A DNA stretch of 64,000 bases from positions 744,001 to 808,000 of the forward strand of contig NZ_FOUE01000001.1 in the NCBI RefSeq assembly GCF_900114775.1, written 5' to 3'. Numbering within the stretch: position 1 is the first letter of the stretch; each line of letters begins with the position of its first letter. The translations under genes and the position numbers were made by a program. Below are positions 1 through 8,325 of this stretch, in pieces. A model generated the notes under the pieces. That model ran no database searches and was not told the DNA's origin. It saw only the letters and a program-made list of their open reading frames with translations. Origin of the DNA: Marinobacter zhejiangensis. Lineage in GTDB: Bacteria; Pseudomonadota; Gammaproteobacteria; Pseudomonadales; Oleiphilaceae.

Positions 1-134
1 TGCAGGGGCTGGGGATCCAAACGGGGGTAGACCTAGAAGCGCTGGCGCAGACCGGCCACTGGATTTGCCAGGCTCTGGGTCGGCAAAACCAGTCCCGGGT
101 AGGGTTGGCGATGGCCGATGTTGGTAACTATTGA
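1..134 (+). CDS. Hydroxymethylglutaryl-CoA lyase, C-terminal fragment (cut by window start)
   Basis: The reading frame that begins at base 3 is open from the window edge to a TGA at 132-134 and encodes the last 43 residues of a protein. The tail reads GLGIQTGVDLEALAQTG followed by WICQALGR, the usual C-terminal signature of HMG-CoA lyases (GI.TGVDL..L...G.WI...LGR). These enzymes cleave HMG-CoA to acetoacetate and acetyl-CoA in leucine and isovalerate breakdown. The active site lies outside the window, so only the family can be called. A related pyruvate-carboxyltransferase-like lyase is the main alternative. Confidence 0.78.
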   Translation, partial: QGLGIQTGVDLEALAQTGHWICQALGRQNQSRVGLAMADVGNY

Positions 135-483
135 AGGTGCCAGATCCGCGAGGCTCTGTCTGCAGTCAGACTGCTGCCCTCTTCCTGAGCATGACATGCC
201 CCGTACCAGTGCCTATGCTTGGTATTGGTGCGGGGACTGTTCCCGCCTTTTCGTAAATATTCCGAAAGTTTCGTAAAAATCGGCGATTTAACCGGATTGT
301 CACTCCCATTTGGGACAATAAGTAGGTTGTTATACTAATTTCTAAGTCTTTTTTATGTAAAAACTGGTATCTTAATACGCCCACGAAAAGTTCGTACTCA
401 GTCTTTGTCCCGGCCGAGCGTTCATAAGACACCCGGTCTGGCCCTGACCGTCCTGAACTCCAACATTAAGCCAGAGGACGAAA
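135..483. other. Intergenic region upstream of isocitrate dehydrogenase
   Basis: This 349-base gap has no convincing gene. The 88-codon minus-strand frame at 166-432 has no family resemblance and crosses the probable promoter. An imperfect hairpin (199-208 pairing with 226-235, ten pairs including one G-T) could end the upstream transcript. The stretch from 250 to 365 is AT-rich and contains TATACT at 331-336, a plausible -10 element for the dehydrogenase gene, but no good -35 is visible. Confidence 0.45.
199..235 (+). terminator. Possible terminator hairpin after the HMG-CoA lyase gene
   Basis: The arm CCCCGTACCA (199-208) pairs with TTGGTGCGGGG around 226-235, leaving a 17-base loop. Only a short, interrupted T-rich stretch follows, so this is a weak intrinsic terminator at best. 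Confidence 0.35.
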
Positions 484-2727
484 ATGACCGCATCAAAATC
501 CAAGATCGTGTATACCCTCACCGACGAGGCTCCCGCCCTAGCCACGCACTCCCTGCTTCCTATCCTGGAAACTTACGCCAAGCCGGCCGGCATTGAATTC
601 GAAACCAGCGATATCTCGCTGGCGGCCCGTATCCTGGCGACCTTCCCGGATTACCTGACAGAAGAGCAACGGGTGCCGGATGCCCTGGCTGAACTGGGCG
701 AGTACACCAAGGACCCGCAGGCCAATATCATCAAGCTGCCGAACATCAGCGCGTCCATCCCCCAGCTGCGTGCCGCGATCAAGGAATTGCAGTCTCAGGG
801 CTATGCCCTGCCTGAGTACCTCGAGCACCCTGAAACCGACAAAGAGGCCGAAGCCAAAGCCCGTTACGCCAAGGTACTGGGCAGTGCGGTCAACCCGGTC
901 CTGCGGGAAGGTAACTCCGATCGCCGGGCCCCGGCGGCGGTGAAGGCATTTGCCCGCAAACACCCTCATTCCATGGGTGAGTGGAGCCCGGCCTCCCGCA
1001 CCCACGTTGCCCACATGCGTGGTGGCGATTTCTATTCCAGTGAGCAGTCGCTGACCCTGGACAAGGCCACCAATGCCCAGATCGTGTTTGAGAACACCAA
1101 GGGCGAGAAGACCGTCCTGAAGGCGGACCTGCCGTTGCTGGAAGGCGAAGTTCTCGACGCCATGTTCATGAGCAAGAAGGCCCTGTGCCAGTTCTTCGAG
1201 GACGTCATTGCCGACTGCGAAAAGACCGGCGTGATGTTCTCCCTGCACGTCAAGGCCACCATGATGAAGATTTCCCACCCGATCGTGTTCGGTCACGCGG
1301 TGAAAATTTTCTACAAGGAACTGTTCGACAAGTACGGCGACCTGTTTGACGAAATCGGCGTGAACCCGAACAACGGTCTGTCCAGCGTCATGGAAAAGAT
1401 CAAGCTGTTGCCGGAGTCCAAGCAGGAGCAAATCAACGAAGACCTGCATGCCTGCTACGAGCACCGCCCTGAAATCGCGATGGTGGATTCCGTTAAAGGC
1501 ATCACCAACCTGCACGTACCGAGTGACGTGATTGTCGATGCCTCCATGCCGGCGATGATCCGTAACTCCGGCAAGATGTGGGCCCGTGACGGCAAGCTCA
1601 AGGACACCAAAGCGGTGATGCCAGAGTCCACCTACGCCACCATCTATCAGGAAGTCATCAACTTCTGTAAGACCCACGGCGCCTTCGACCCGACCACCAT
1701 GGGTACCGTTCCCAACGTTGGCCTGATGGCCCAGAAGGCTGAAGAGTACGGCTCCCACGACAAGACTTTCGAGATGACCGAAGACGGCGTCATGCGCGTT
1801 GTCGATGCCGATGGTCGTGTACTGACCGAGCATAAGGTTGAGGAAGGCGACATTTGGCGCGCTTGCCAGACCAAAGACGAGCCGATCCGTGACTGGGTCA
1901 AACTGGCGGTTAATCGCGCCCGCGCCAGTGGCATGCCGGCTCTGTTCTGGCTGGACGACGAACGTGCCCACGATGCCCAGTTGATCCAGAAGGTGGAACT
2001 GTACCTGAAGGATCATGACACCGAAGGCCTGGATATCCTGATCAAGAGCCCGGTGCGCGCCATTCGCTGGACCATGGAGCGTCTGATTCGCGGTCTCGAT
2101 ACCATTTCCGTGACCGGAAACGTTCTGCGTGACTACCTCACCGACCTGTTCCCGATCCTGGAACTGGGCACCAGCGCCAAGATGCTTTCCATCGTTCCGC
2201 TGCTGGCCGGTGGTGGCCTGTACGAAACCGGTGCGGGCGGTTCTGCGCCCAAGCACGTCCAGCAGTTGCTGGAAGAGAACCACCTGCGTTGGGACTCCCT
2301 GGGTGAATTCCTGGCCATTGCGGTTTCCCTGGACGAACTGGGCGAGAAAGAAAACAACGCCCGCGCCCGTCTGCTCGGCCAGACTCTGGACAAGGCCACC
2401 GAGCGTCTGCTGGAGAACAACCAGTCCCCATCCCGTGTAACCGGTGAGCTCGACAACCGTGGCAGCCACTTCCACCTGGCGCGTTACTGGGCCGAGGCAC
2501 TGGCCAAGCAGGACGAAGATGCGGAACTGAAGGCCTACTTCGCCAAGATTTCCGAGCAGGTTGAAGCCAACAAGGACAAGATCCTGGACGAAATGAGTGT
2601 TATCCAGGGTCACCCGGCAGAAATCGGCGGCTACTACCACGCGCCAGAGCAGCTGGTGAGCTCCGTCATGCAGCCGAGCGAAACTTTCAATGCCATCCTT
2701 GCAGGAGCTCGCGCTTCTGTTGAGTGA
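484..2727 (+). CDS. icd: Monomeric NADP-dependent isocitrate dehydrogenase
   Basis: Oxidative decarboxylation of isocitrate to 2-oxoglutarate in the TCA cycle, producing NADPH. The 747-residue length and sequence throughout (early block [19 protein letters not shown], the NSDRRAP block near residue 143, a C-terminal HPAEIGGYY block) match the monomeric ~740-residue type rather than the ~415-residue dimeric Icd. The ATG at 484 follows an AGAGGACG-like ribosome site. The gene stands alone between an AT-rich leader and a strong terminator. A 734-codon antisense frame covers almost the whole gene and is treated as a codon-usage shadow. Confidence is high. Confidence 0.95.
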   Translation: MTASKSKIVYTLTDEAPALATHSLLPILETYAKPAGIEFETSDISLAARILATFPDYLTEEQRVPDALAELGEYTKDPQANIIKLPNISASIPQLRAAIKELQSQGYALPEYLEHPETDKEAEAKARYAKVLGSAVNPVLREGNSDRRAPAAVKAFARKHPHSMGEWSPASRTHVAHMRGGDFYSSEQSLTLDKATNAQIVFENTKGEKTVLKADLPLLEGEVLDAMFMSKKALCQFFEDVIADCEKTGVMFSLHVKATMMKISHPIVFGHAVKIFYKELFDKYGDLFDEIGVNPNNGLSSVMEKIKLLPESKQEQINEDLHACYEHRPEIAMVDSVKGITNLHVPSDVIVDASMPAMIRNSGKMWARDGKLKDTKAVMPESTYATIYQEVINFCKTHGAFDPTTMGTVPNVGLMAQKAEEYGSHDKTFEMTEDGVMRVVDADGRVLTEHKVEEGDIWRACQTKDEPIRDWVKLAVNRARASGMPALFWLDDERAHDAQLIQKVELYLKDHDTEGLDILIKSPVRAIRWTMERLIRGLDTISVTGNVLRDYLTDLFPILELGTSAKMLSIVPLLAGGGLYETGAGGSAPKHVQQLLEENHLRWDSLGEFLAIAVSLDELGEKENNARARLLGQTLDKATERLLENNQSPSRVTGELDNRGSHFHLARYWAEALAKQDEDAELKAYFAKISEQVEANKDKILDEMSVIQGHPAEIGGYYHAPEQLVSSVMQPSETFNAILAGARASVE

Positions 2728-2758
2728 ATGTATTGACAGCATTTGATTGCTGACCGAT

Positions 2759-2796
2759 AAAACCCGAATGACTGAAAGGCTGTTCGGGTTTTTTTG
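2759..2796 (+). terminator. Intrinsic terminator of isocitrate dehydrogenase
   Basis: AAAACCCGAA (2759-2768) pairs perfectly with TTCGGGTTTT (2783-2792), with a 14-base loop and a run of T through 2795. It sits 32 bases after the dehydrogenase stop codon. Confidence 0.88.
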
Positions 2797-2838
2797 TGCC
2801 TAACAATAACAATGACCTCATGGGAGGAGCGTGCACCT

Positions 2839-3297
2839 GTGAAAGACGAAATCCGTAATGACATCGAAATCGCCTGTACCCCCGCCGAGTTGTTTGGCTA
2901 TGTCACCCAGCCCTGGCTATGGCATGAGTGGCATCCCAACTCGAAATCGGCCAAGGCTGTGGTTGAGACGCTGTCTGAGGGGGATTGCTTTGATGAAGTC
3001 ATTGAGCTGCAGCCGCTGTCGCCCCTGCCACTGACCTTGCGTCGAAAAACCCACTATAAGGTGGTAACGGTGGAACCTGGTCACCATTGGCTGGTGGAGG
3101 GGGAAATGTCCGGGGGCTGGTTGCAGATCGATTACCGGTTCGAGCCGTCTGAGACCGGCGTACGGTTTATCCGGACCCTGACTTACGAGGCCCAGGGTGC
3201 TAACCGGCTCTTTGCCCCGTTTCTCAAGTCGCGGATGAAAGCGATGTCCCTATTGGCCCTCCGCAATCTGAAAGCGCATTTGGAGGCCCGGGCGTAG
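2839..3297 (+). CDS. SRPBCC (START-like) family protein
   Basis: A 152-residue cytoplasmic protein with the layout of the polyketide cyclase/dehydrase SRPBCC fold: an N-terminal strand (EIRNDIEIACTPAELFGYV), the P.LW..WHP segment, central strands, and a long C-terminal helix (KSRMKAMSLLALRNLKAHLE). The family binds hydrophobic ligands, and no substrate can be deduced here. I choose the GTG at 2839 because GGGAGGAG lies nine bases upstream. Longer frames from TTG 2794 or ATG 2812 would run into the terminator or the ribosome site itself. Confidence 0.75.
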   Translation: MKDEIRNDIEIACTPAELFGYVTQPWLWHEWHPNSKSAKAVVETLSEGDCFDEVIELQPLSPLPLTLRRKTHYKVVTVEPGHHWLVEGEMSGGWLQIDYRFEPSETGVRFIRTLTYEAQGANRLFAPFLKSRMKAMSLLALRNLKAHLEARA

Positions 3298-3340
3298 ATG
3301 TCGGGTTGTCAACCGGCGACCTGTCTGGCTTTCTGACTCT

Positions 3341-3634
3341 TCAGCAAGCTTGTGGCGGCCACAGGAACAGGCCTAGAACCTCGGCGCACCGGCCACAGTT
3401 TTGTTTGGCACAGCTTGTGGAATCGTGCACGTACACTTCTGGGTTGCCGGGGATCGCTGATCGCGTGTTGATTCCCCGGTGGACTCTGATGTGCCGGACC
3501 AGGGCCTCATCAGCTTCGCGACGGGTGGGAAATGGGCCCAGGTCATAAGGCTCACGAGTCAGGGCATACCACCCAACGATGGTTTTCAAAAAGCGGTTGC
3601 TGTTGTGACTTAGGGGAAGCGCGTCGACCGTCAT
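3341..3634 (-). CDS. Small uncharacterised protein (DUF6316-like)
   Basis: A 97-residue protein with a compact N-terminal block, GWYALTREPYDLGPFPTRREADEAL, that resembles small gammaproteobacterial proteins carrying a W(Y/F).TRE....GPF.TR.EAE motif. My recollection is that these are DUF6316, and this needs checking. The C-terminal third is cysteine-rich (CAKQNCGRC) and could bind metal. There is no signal peptide or membrane segment. The opposite-strand frame at 3306-3548 has no such signature. Confidence 0.55.
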   Translation of the reverse strand: MTVDALPLSHNSNRFLKTIVGWYALTREPYDLGPFPTRREADEALVRHIRVHRGINTRSAIPGNPEVYVHDSTSCAKQNCGRCAEVLGLFLWPPQAC

Positions 3635-3769
3635 CTCTGGTTACTTCTTATAGTTATTTTGGTTTCCGGCCCGTGGCTGGCGGTGTCTGCTAGCAACACT
3701 AGTCTTATGCATCCGTTCAGGCATTGGCAAATGTGACGGGGGTCACGGTCAAGGAGGTTCAGCCTACCT

Positions 3770-4636
3770 TCACGCATTTCCCCTGGCCCGCAACCACGAT
3801 TGCCATAACAGGGCCTTGCTCTGGTCCCTGAAGCGGTTCAGCCCTACGGGTGCGGGGGTCAGGTTCAAAGGCTTTAACAGCTTCCTGGCCCGGTGGTTAA
3901 AGTTGAGGGCCCGGCGCCACATCATGGTGGTTTCCGTGTTGAAAATAATGGACATGGAGATCGAGATGTCTTCCGGGCCGTTCTTGACAAAATGACCGGA
4001 TACGAAAGGAATGTGCAGCGCCTCGCCCGGGCTGAACTGGTAGCGTTCAAACAGCTCTTTGCGGTCGTCGCTCCAGGGCAGTTTGGTGTTGGCGTAGGAT
4101 ACGTAAGCCTCACAATCCGGGCCTGAGACAACCCGCGTATCCCAGGGCTTTGCCACTCCCACCTCTTTCGAACCCCTGAACTGGAAGAGAAAGGTGGAAT
4201 AGCGGTCAATATGGAACGGCGTGACGCTGTTTGGCGATGCAATAAACAGATACAGCGTGGGCATGAGAATCCGTTTCTTGCGGTCTTTCTCCGAAACCAG
4301 CCCAGCCACACTCTCGATGATTTCCTCGTATAGAGGTTTGAACGCGGGGTCAATTTCCGGAGAGTTCACCATAATCAGCGAGTCGGAGAAGAGCATGTCT
4401 CGCAGGGTGGTCTCCAGCGAGCAGTTGCCGTGATCCTTCCTGAAGGTCGCTTCAAAGTTATCGGCGGTCTTCAGTTGGCGGTTTGAATACCTGACATGGC
4501 TCCGGGGAAGTCGCAGAAGCGTTTCTGTCAGGGATTCCAGCTCAAGGGCCTGATGCCCCAGAAGTGAATGTCGAACCTTGAACGGCGATGTGTCCAGCTT
4601 GTTAACATCGATTCCTTCCGAAAAAACTCCCTTCAT
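3770..4636 (-). CDS. JmjC/cupin-like Fe(II)/2-oxoglutarate-type protein
   Basis: A 288-residue protein with the core of the cupin-8/JmjC-like family. SVTPFHIDRY gives an H142-x-D144 pair, followed by FQFRG, and a distal histidine appears in SGHFVKNG (H215) after the PGEALHIP turn. These would form the usual two-histidine-one-carboxylate iron site. Some family members hydroxylate proteins or small molecules, and the substrate cannot be predicted. There is no signal peptide. The gene is monocistronic, with about 130 bases on each side. The N-terminal 120 residues are helical and unrecognised. Confidence 0.68.
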   Translation of the reverse strand: MKGVFSEGIDVNKLDTSPFKVRHSLLGHQALELESLTETLLRLPRSHVRYSNRQLKTADNFEATFRKDHGNCSLETTLRDMLFSDSLIMVNSPEIDPAFKPLYEEIIESVAGLVSEKDRKKRILMPTLYLFIASPNSVTPFHIDRYSTFLFQFRGSKEVGVAKPWDTRVVSGPDCEAYVSYANTKLPWSDDRKELFERYQFSPGEALHIPFVSGHFVKNGPEDISISMSIIFNTETTMMWRRALNFNHRARKLLKPLNLTPAPVGLNRFRDQSKALLWQSWLRARGNA

Positions 4637-4766
4637 AAAGGCTTCCTGCGAACGTCGTGTATTCCTTTGGTCTTCGTGATCTTGCCAGAACGGGTGTCAG
4701 TGTATCGTTGCAAAAAGCAATTGTCCCCTATCATGCGGGTCAGCCCGGTAGCCGTTCCGCTAATGG

Positions 4767-5213
4767 TTAGGGTTTGGTCCTGAATTTCCGGGTTATGGCC
4801 AGATAGTCGTTGGCCATATCGGGCGTCAGCAACTCAATCATGACTTTGTTCTCGATCCAGAACTCGATAACGTTAAAGCCACCCCGTGGCAGCTCCAGAG
4901 CCCGCCATCCTTCCTGACGGGCCACCTCGAAGATTTCCTGCCTTGACCTCTGGATCGATATCGCGGCGTGGGTACTTGTGAACCCGGTATGCGTCGTATT
5001 GTGGACAAAGTCTGCCTGGCTGCCCTCACCCCCGGGAACCATTTCGGTACCGGCGGGGTAGAGCTCAATGGCAGAACCGTGTTCGTCACCAAACCAGACG
5101 ATGTAGGAGTCGTGGTAAGGCCCGAACCGGGTGATGGTACCGTTGAACAGGTGTGCCATGACCTCGGCCACGTGTACAGTGTCGGCAACGGGGATGGAGT
5201 AGTGGTGGATCAT
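4767..5213 (-). CDS. VOC (glyoxalase/bleomycin-resistance fold) protein
   Basis: A 148-residue protein starting MIHHYSIPVADTVHVAEVMAHLF, the typical opening strand and helix of the vicinal oxygen chelate fold, with a later HAAISIQRS..IFEVARQEGW module and a closing FWIENKVMIELL strand. The fold supports lyases, dioxygenases and resistance proteins, and no specific reaction can be assigned. I start at the internal ATG at 5213, preceded by AGGGACAAGGG. The longer frame adds 49 residues that would cover the perfect palindrome at 5281-5298. Confidence 0.7.
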   Translation of the reverse strand: MIHHYSIPVADTVHVAEVMAHLFNGTITRFGPYHDSYIVWFGDEHGSAIELYPAGTEMVPGGEGSQADFVHNTTHTGFTSTHAAISIQRSRQEIFEVARQEGWRALELPRGGFNVIEFWIENKVMIELLTPDMANDYLAITRKFRTKP

Positions 5214-5280
5214 GGCTGGGCCCTTGTCCCTGGGAGTTGAATGATCATTCGCCGGGCGTTTTCTGTCGTTACATGATGGT

Positions 5281-5298
5281 TGTTTCCGGCCGGAAACA
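5281..5298. promoter_or_regulatory. Perfect 18-bp palindrome, likely repressor operator
   Basis: TGTTTCCGGCCGGAAACA is a perfect 18-base palindrome in the space between the divergent VOC gene (start 5213) and the small gene at 5385. Length and symmetry suit a homodimeric helix-turn-helix repressor. No regulator gene lies next to it, so the controlling protein is unknown. Confidence 0.55.
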
Positions 5299-5384
5299 CT
5301 ATTTATTGGTATGGTGTTGATGCACGTGTTGCTGATCCGGTCCAATAAGATGCGACACACAGAGTCGATAGGGTAGCAGCGTTT

Positions 5385-5603
5385 ATGGATCCAAGAGTCA
5401 TGCTCGACACCATACCGGATGTACGCGACGGCCTGACCCGCACCGAGAGAATCATCCTCTACGTGCTCAGTGAAGCCCAGAAAGAATTGGGTGGCCGTTC
5501 GGTGCCGTCAGCGATGGTTTATGGGCGTGTGCAGGAGTACATCGATATCGGCGAGGTGGAACTTCGCCATTACCTGGACAGGCTGGGGGTGCGTGAACAG
5601 TAG
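5385..5603 (+). CDS. Small uncharacterised protein
   Basis: A 72-residue, probably cytoplasmic protein with predicted helices: TRTERIILYVLSEAQKELGG, then VYGRVQEYIDIGEVELRHYLDRLGV. This could be a small winged-helix-like or adaptor domain, but I recognise no family. It begins at ATG 5385, about 90 bases after the palindrome at 5281-5298, which may control it. Confidence 0.55.
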   Translation: MDPRVMLDTIPDVRDGLTRTERIILYVLSEAQKELGGRSVPSAMVYGRVQEYIDIGEVELRHYLDRLGVREQ

Positions 5604-5623
5604 CTTGTGCTGTTGGTGTGCTC

Positions 5624-5662
5624 TGTCCCAGCCGGTGGGATGGTTCGTTGCCGGCTGGGACA
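5624..5662. terminator. Hairpin between convergent genes
   Basis: TGTCCCAGCCGG (5624-5635) and CCGGCTGGGACA (5651-5662) are perfect 12-base arms around a 15-base loop, in the 82-base gap between the convergent small gene and the FadL gene. No T run follows on either strand, so it may stop transcription only weakly or protect 3' ends. Confidence 0.5.
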
Positions 5663-5685
5663 GTGTCTCGGTATGCCGGTCTCTG

Positions 5686-6942
5686 TCAGAAAGACCAGCC
5701 CAGAGAGGCCATGGCGCCCAACTGGTACATAGTCAGTTCGATTTCCTGACCGGGGCCCAGCGGGTTGGGACCTTTGACGTGCTTGGGTGGTGAATAGAAC
5801 AGGGTGCCGGACAGGTCCAGCTGTGTGCTCACCTGGCGAGTAAAGCCGGCGGTGAAGTGCCACTCCTGGACGCCTGGGGCGAGAATGTTGAACAGAACTT
5901 CGGAATCCGGAATCGGCTGTTTGCCATAACTGGCGCCCGCTCGCCATGCCTGGGCCTCGTTTTGCTGCCATTGCCAGCCAAGTTTGACAACGGTTGAGGC
6001 GTCCCAGCCAAACCCTGCGCCGTTCTCGTCTCCCAGCGGAGCCGTCATCAGGTTGGGCAGGAGCGGATTGCCAACGCTGTTAATCTCATCAAAGCGGAGG
6101 TGCTGAACTTCCAGCAGCCACCACTGGTTCTTGAGACCTGACCAGGCGATTCCGGCATTGAACAGCTGGGGAATGTCGAAAGCCCCCTGCTCAGCGAACA
6201 GTCCCTTGTACTTGTCGAAGGTGTCCATCTCCAAGATTGAGCGCCAGCTCGCGCCGGCCCGCAGGGTATCTGTCAGTTCGCCCTGCCAGCCGATCTGGAA
6301 ACCGTAGCCCCAGGCATCGTCCACGCCGCGATCTGTCAGCGCTGTGGGGTCGGAAGAGAACGCGGCGAAATTACCGAGCCCCTTGGCCTCGAACCGTTGA
6401 TAGGCAATGACGGGCGAGAAACCGATCGCCTGATTGTCGGCAAACTTCCAGGACCAGGTGGGCGCAATAAACACCTGCTCCAGGTTGACGCCGGTATGGC
6501 CGTCGTAGAAAGGGCCGCCATTGGTGTCGGGATACTCGGTATTCATGCCGCCATTGGCGTAGATAGTGAGGCCAAGAGCGACGGTGTCGGAGACTTGCCG
6601 GTTGTACCCGAAGTGGGGAATCAGGAAGCCGTTACGGTGACTTTCATAGGTGCCTGGCTGCAGGTACAGCGTTCCTGCTGGCGGGGTGGGGTTACTGCCC
6701 TCCACACTGTATTCCCGGCGAGGGGAGAACACTTCGAGGCCGCCGTCGAGCCGGCTTCCCACAAATGCCATGCCTGCCGGGTTGGTGGCGGCAGCGATGC
6801 TGTCTTGGGAAAAGGCCGTGCCGGTTCCCCCCATACCTGCGCTGATGGTGCCATAGCCGTGCTGGAAATAACCGTTGGTGGCCAGTGCTGACACAGGCGT
6901 TATGGCCAAAAGACCAAAGGCAAGAAGGTGTCGCTGGAACAT
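5686..6942 (-). CDS. OmpP1/FadL/TodX family outer-membrane hydrophobic-substrate channel
   Basis: A 418-residue outer-membrane beta barrel for uptake of long-chain fatty acids or other hydrophobic compounds. It has a signal peptide (first 21 residues, cleaved after ALA) followed by TNGYFQHGYGTISAGMGGTGTAFSQDSIAAATNPAGMAF, the classic FadL N-terminal hatch (NPAG motif). Alternating strands follow, and the protein ends in a terminal aromatic (LGWSF), as needed for BAM insertion. It is on the same strand and 87 bases downstream of the sterol-desaturase-like gene, so the two may be expressed together. Substrate specificity cannot be read. Confidence 0.9.
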   Translation of the reverse strand: MFQRHLLAFGLLAITPVSALATNGYFQHGYGTISAGMGGTGTAFSQDSIAAATNPAGMAFVGSRLDGGLEVFSPRREYSVEGSNPTPPAGTLYLQPGTYESHRNGFLIPHFGYNRQVSDTVALGLTIYANGGMNTEYPDTNGGPFYDGHTGVNLEQVFIAPTWSWKFADNQAIGFSPVIAYQRFEAKGLGNFAAFSSDPTALTDRGVDDAWGYGFQIGWQGELTDTLRAGASWRSILEMDTFDKYKGLFAEQGAFDIPQLFNAGIAWSGLKNQWWLLEVQHLRFDEINSVGNPLLPNLMTAPLGDENGAGFGWDASTVVKLGWQWQQNEAQAWRAGASYGKQPIPDSEVLFNILAPGVQEWHFTAGFTRQVSTQLDLSGTLFYSPPKHVKGPNPLGPGQEIELTMYQLGAMASLGWSF

Positions 6943-7012
6943 CGTGAACCCCTGTTCATATTTTTAGTCGTCTGGCGCGACCTTATACCGAAAAGGGGTT
7001 ATCACCAAAAGG

Positions 7013-7030
7013 AATATATTTCGATATATT
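7013..7030 (-). terminator. AT-rich hairpin after the sterol-desaturase-like gene
   Basis: On the minus strand AATATAT and ATATATT pair around a CGAA loop. The hairpin overlaps the stop codon region of the upstream gene and is followed by CCTTTT. It could be a weak intrinsic terminator or a 5' element of the downstream FadL gene. Confidence 0.4.
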
Positions 7031-8160
7031 TATTCCATTTTGCTCTTCCATTGACGGAAAGGGTACAGAAACTGGCCAACAAGCCCTTCCGGCACATCGT
7101 TTGAGCGGGTGCCGTAGCGACTGGCAACGGTTGATGGCATATACGAGGTCCGGAACAGCACGTCGTAAACCGGCAGGAACCCAGCGTAGTTCTTGTCGAC
7201 GGCTTCGTCCTCAGAGGAATGGTGCCAGTGGTGGAACTCTGGTGTGGCCAGGATCCAACGCAGGACCGGAAAGCGGAAGCGAACATTGGCGTGAATGAAG
7301 ATCGCATGGAACGACACAAACACCAGGTAGGCGTAGACCGCCGACGGCGCGAACCCGAGGATAAAGATCGGCAGATAACCTGCGAACCGGTTGGCCAGGA
7401 TTTCGAAGATGTGCAGTCGGGACGACGCCAGCCAGTCCATCTGTTCGGTGGAATGGTGCACCGCATGAATTTTCCACAACGCCGGAATCTCGTGCATGGC
7501 CCGGTGAATCCAGTAGGTGCCGAAATCCACCACCAGCAGGATTGCAATGAACTGCAGCCAGATCGGCTGGGCAGAAACCCATTGTTGTAGCTCCCACTCG
7601 GACGCCTGGTGCAGGTAGACCTGGATCGGGATGATGGTGAAGAAACTGATCAGCTGGATACCCAGGTGGCTGACCATAAAGTATTTGAGGTCGGTGACCC
7701 AGCCCTTGCGCAGGACCTTCTGCTGCGGGTCTTTGGGGAAGGCTCGCTCAAGCGGGATGAACACCAGCGCCAGGATCACCAGGGTAAGGATGAAGTAATC
7801 CAGGCCCACATACAGGTTACGGGTGTCGATGCCGGGGGCTTCGATCTGCCCGGACCCCACCAGCGCAGCGCCGGTCGCCAGCAACATGCCGGTCAGCCCG
7901 AACCCCATCGACTGATGCCGCATGATGGAATAAAAACCAAAGCCGAAGCTGATGGCGATGCTGGCCTGAAGAATCAGTGTCAGGGCCTGGCTGTCGTAGA
8001 AGCCACGAAACTCCGGGGTGGTGAAGAGCTCTGGCCACAGGAAGCAGAATGCTCCCAGCAGCGACAGAAAGCCGATGCCAATGGACAGCGCGGCACTGCC
8101 CTTACCCTGGCCTGGGGTCAGGTCCACGTTTTCGTAATGTGTCCTTAGCGTCTTGCTCAT
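7030..8160 (-). CDS. Sterol desaturase/fatty-acid hydroxylase family membrane protein
   Basis: A 376-residue integral membrane protein with about six hydrophobic segments and the histidine clusters of the family: WIHRAMHEIPALWKIHAVHHS, then FIHANVRF, then FHHWHHS. These clusters hold a di-iron centre that hydroxylates or desaturates lipid substrates. Bacterial members act on hopanoids, carotenoids, alkylglycerols or fatty acids, and the substrate here is unknown. The N-terminal 150 residues form an extra membrane region beyond the core. A FadL-type channel is next downstream, consistent with lipid metabolism. Confidence 0.85.
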   Translation of the reverse strand: MSKTLRTHYENVDLTPGQGKGSAALSIGIGFLSLLGAFCFLWPELFTTPEFRGFYDSQALTLILQASIAISFGFGFYSIMRHQSMGFGLTGMLLATGAALVGSGQIEAPGIDTRNLYVGLDYFILTLVILALVFIPLERAFPKDPQQKVLRKGWVTDLKYFMVSHLGIQLISFFTIIPIQVYLHQASEWELQQWVSAQPIWLQFIAILLVVDFGTYWIHRAMHEIPALWKIHAVHHSTEQMDWLASSRLHIFEILANRFAGYLPIFILGFAPSAVYAYLVFVSFHAIFIHANVRFRFPVLRWILATPEFHHWHHSSEDEAVDKNYAGFLPVYDVLFRTSYMPSTVASRYGTRSNDVPEGLVGQFLYPFRQWKSKME

Positions 8161-8325
8161 GGGTCAGGGGCCTTTCCTTGGGTGTGTGTCTGGACCGTGC
8201 CGTTGTCGGCAGGTCCATTCAAGCACAGGGTGAGCCTTTTACCCAGCAGTCGCTTAAAAGTCGCATCTGCAGGTGCTCATGGTATTAATAAATGATACCT
8301 GGAGGTGGTGCAGCGTCGGGGGCAA

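Noticed and set aside
538..2742. 734-codon open frame on the minus strand across isocitrate dehydrogenase
   Set aside because: It mirrors the codon structure of a confidently identified gene, has no domain signature or ribosome site, and is the kind of antisense shadow common in high-GC DNA.
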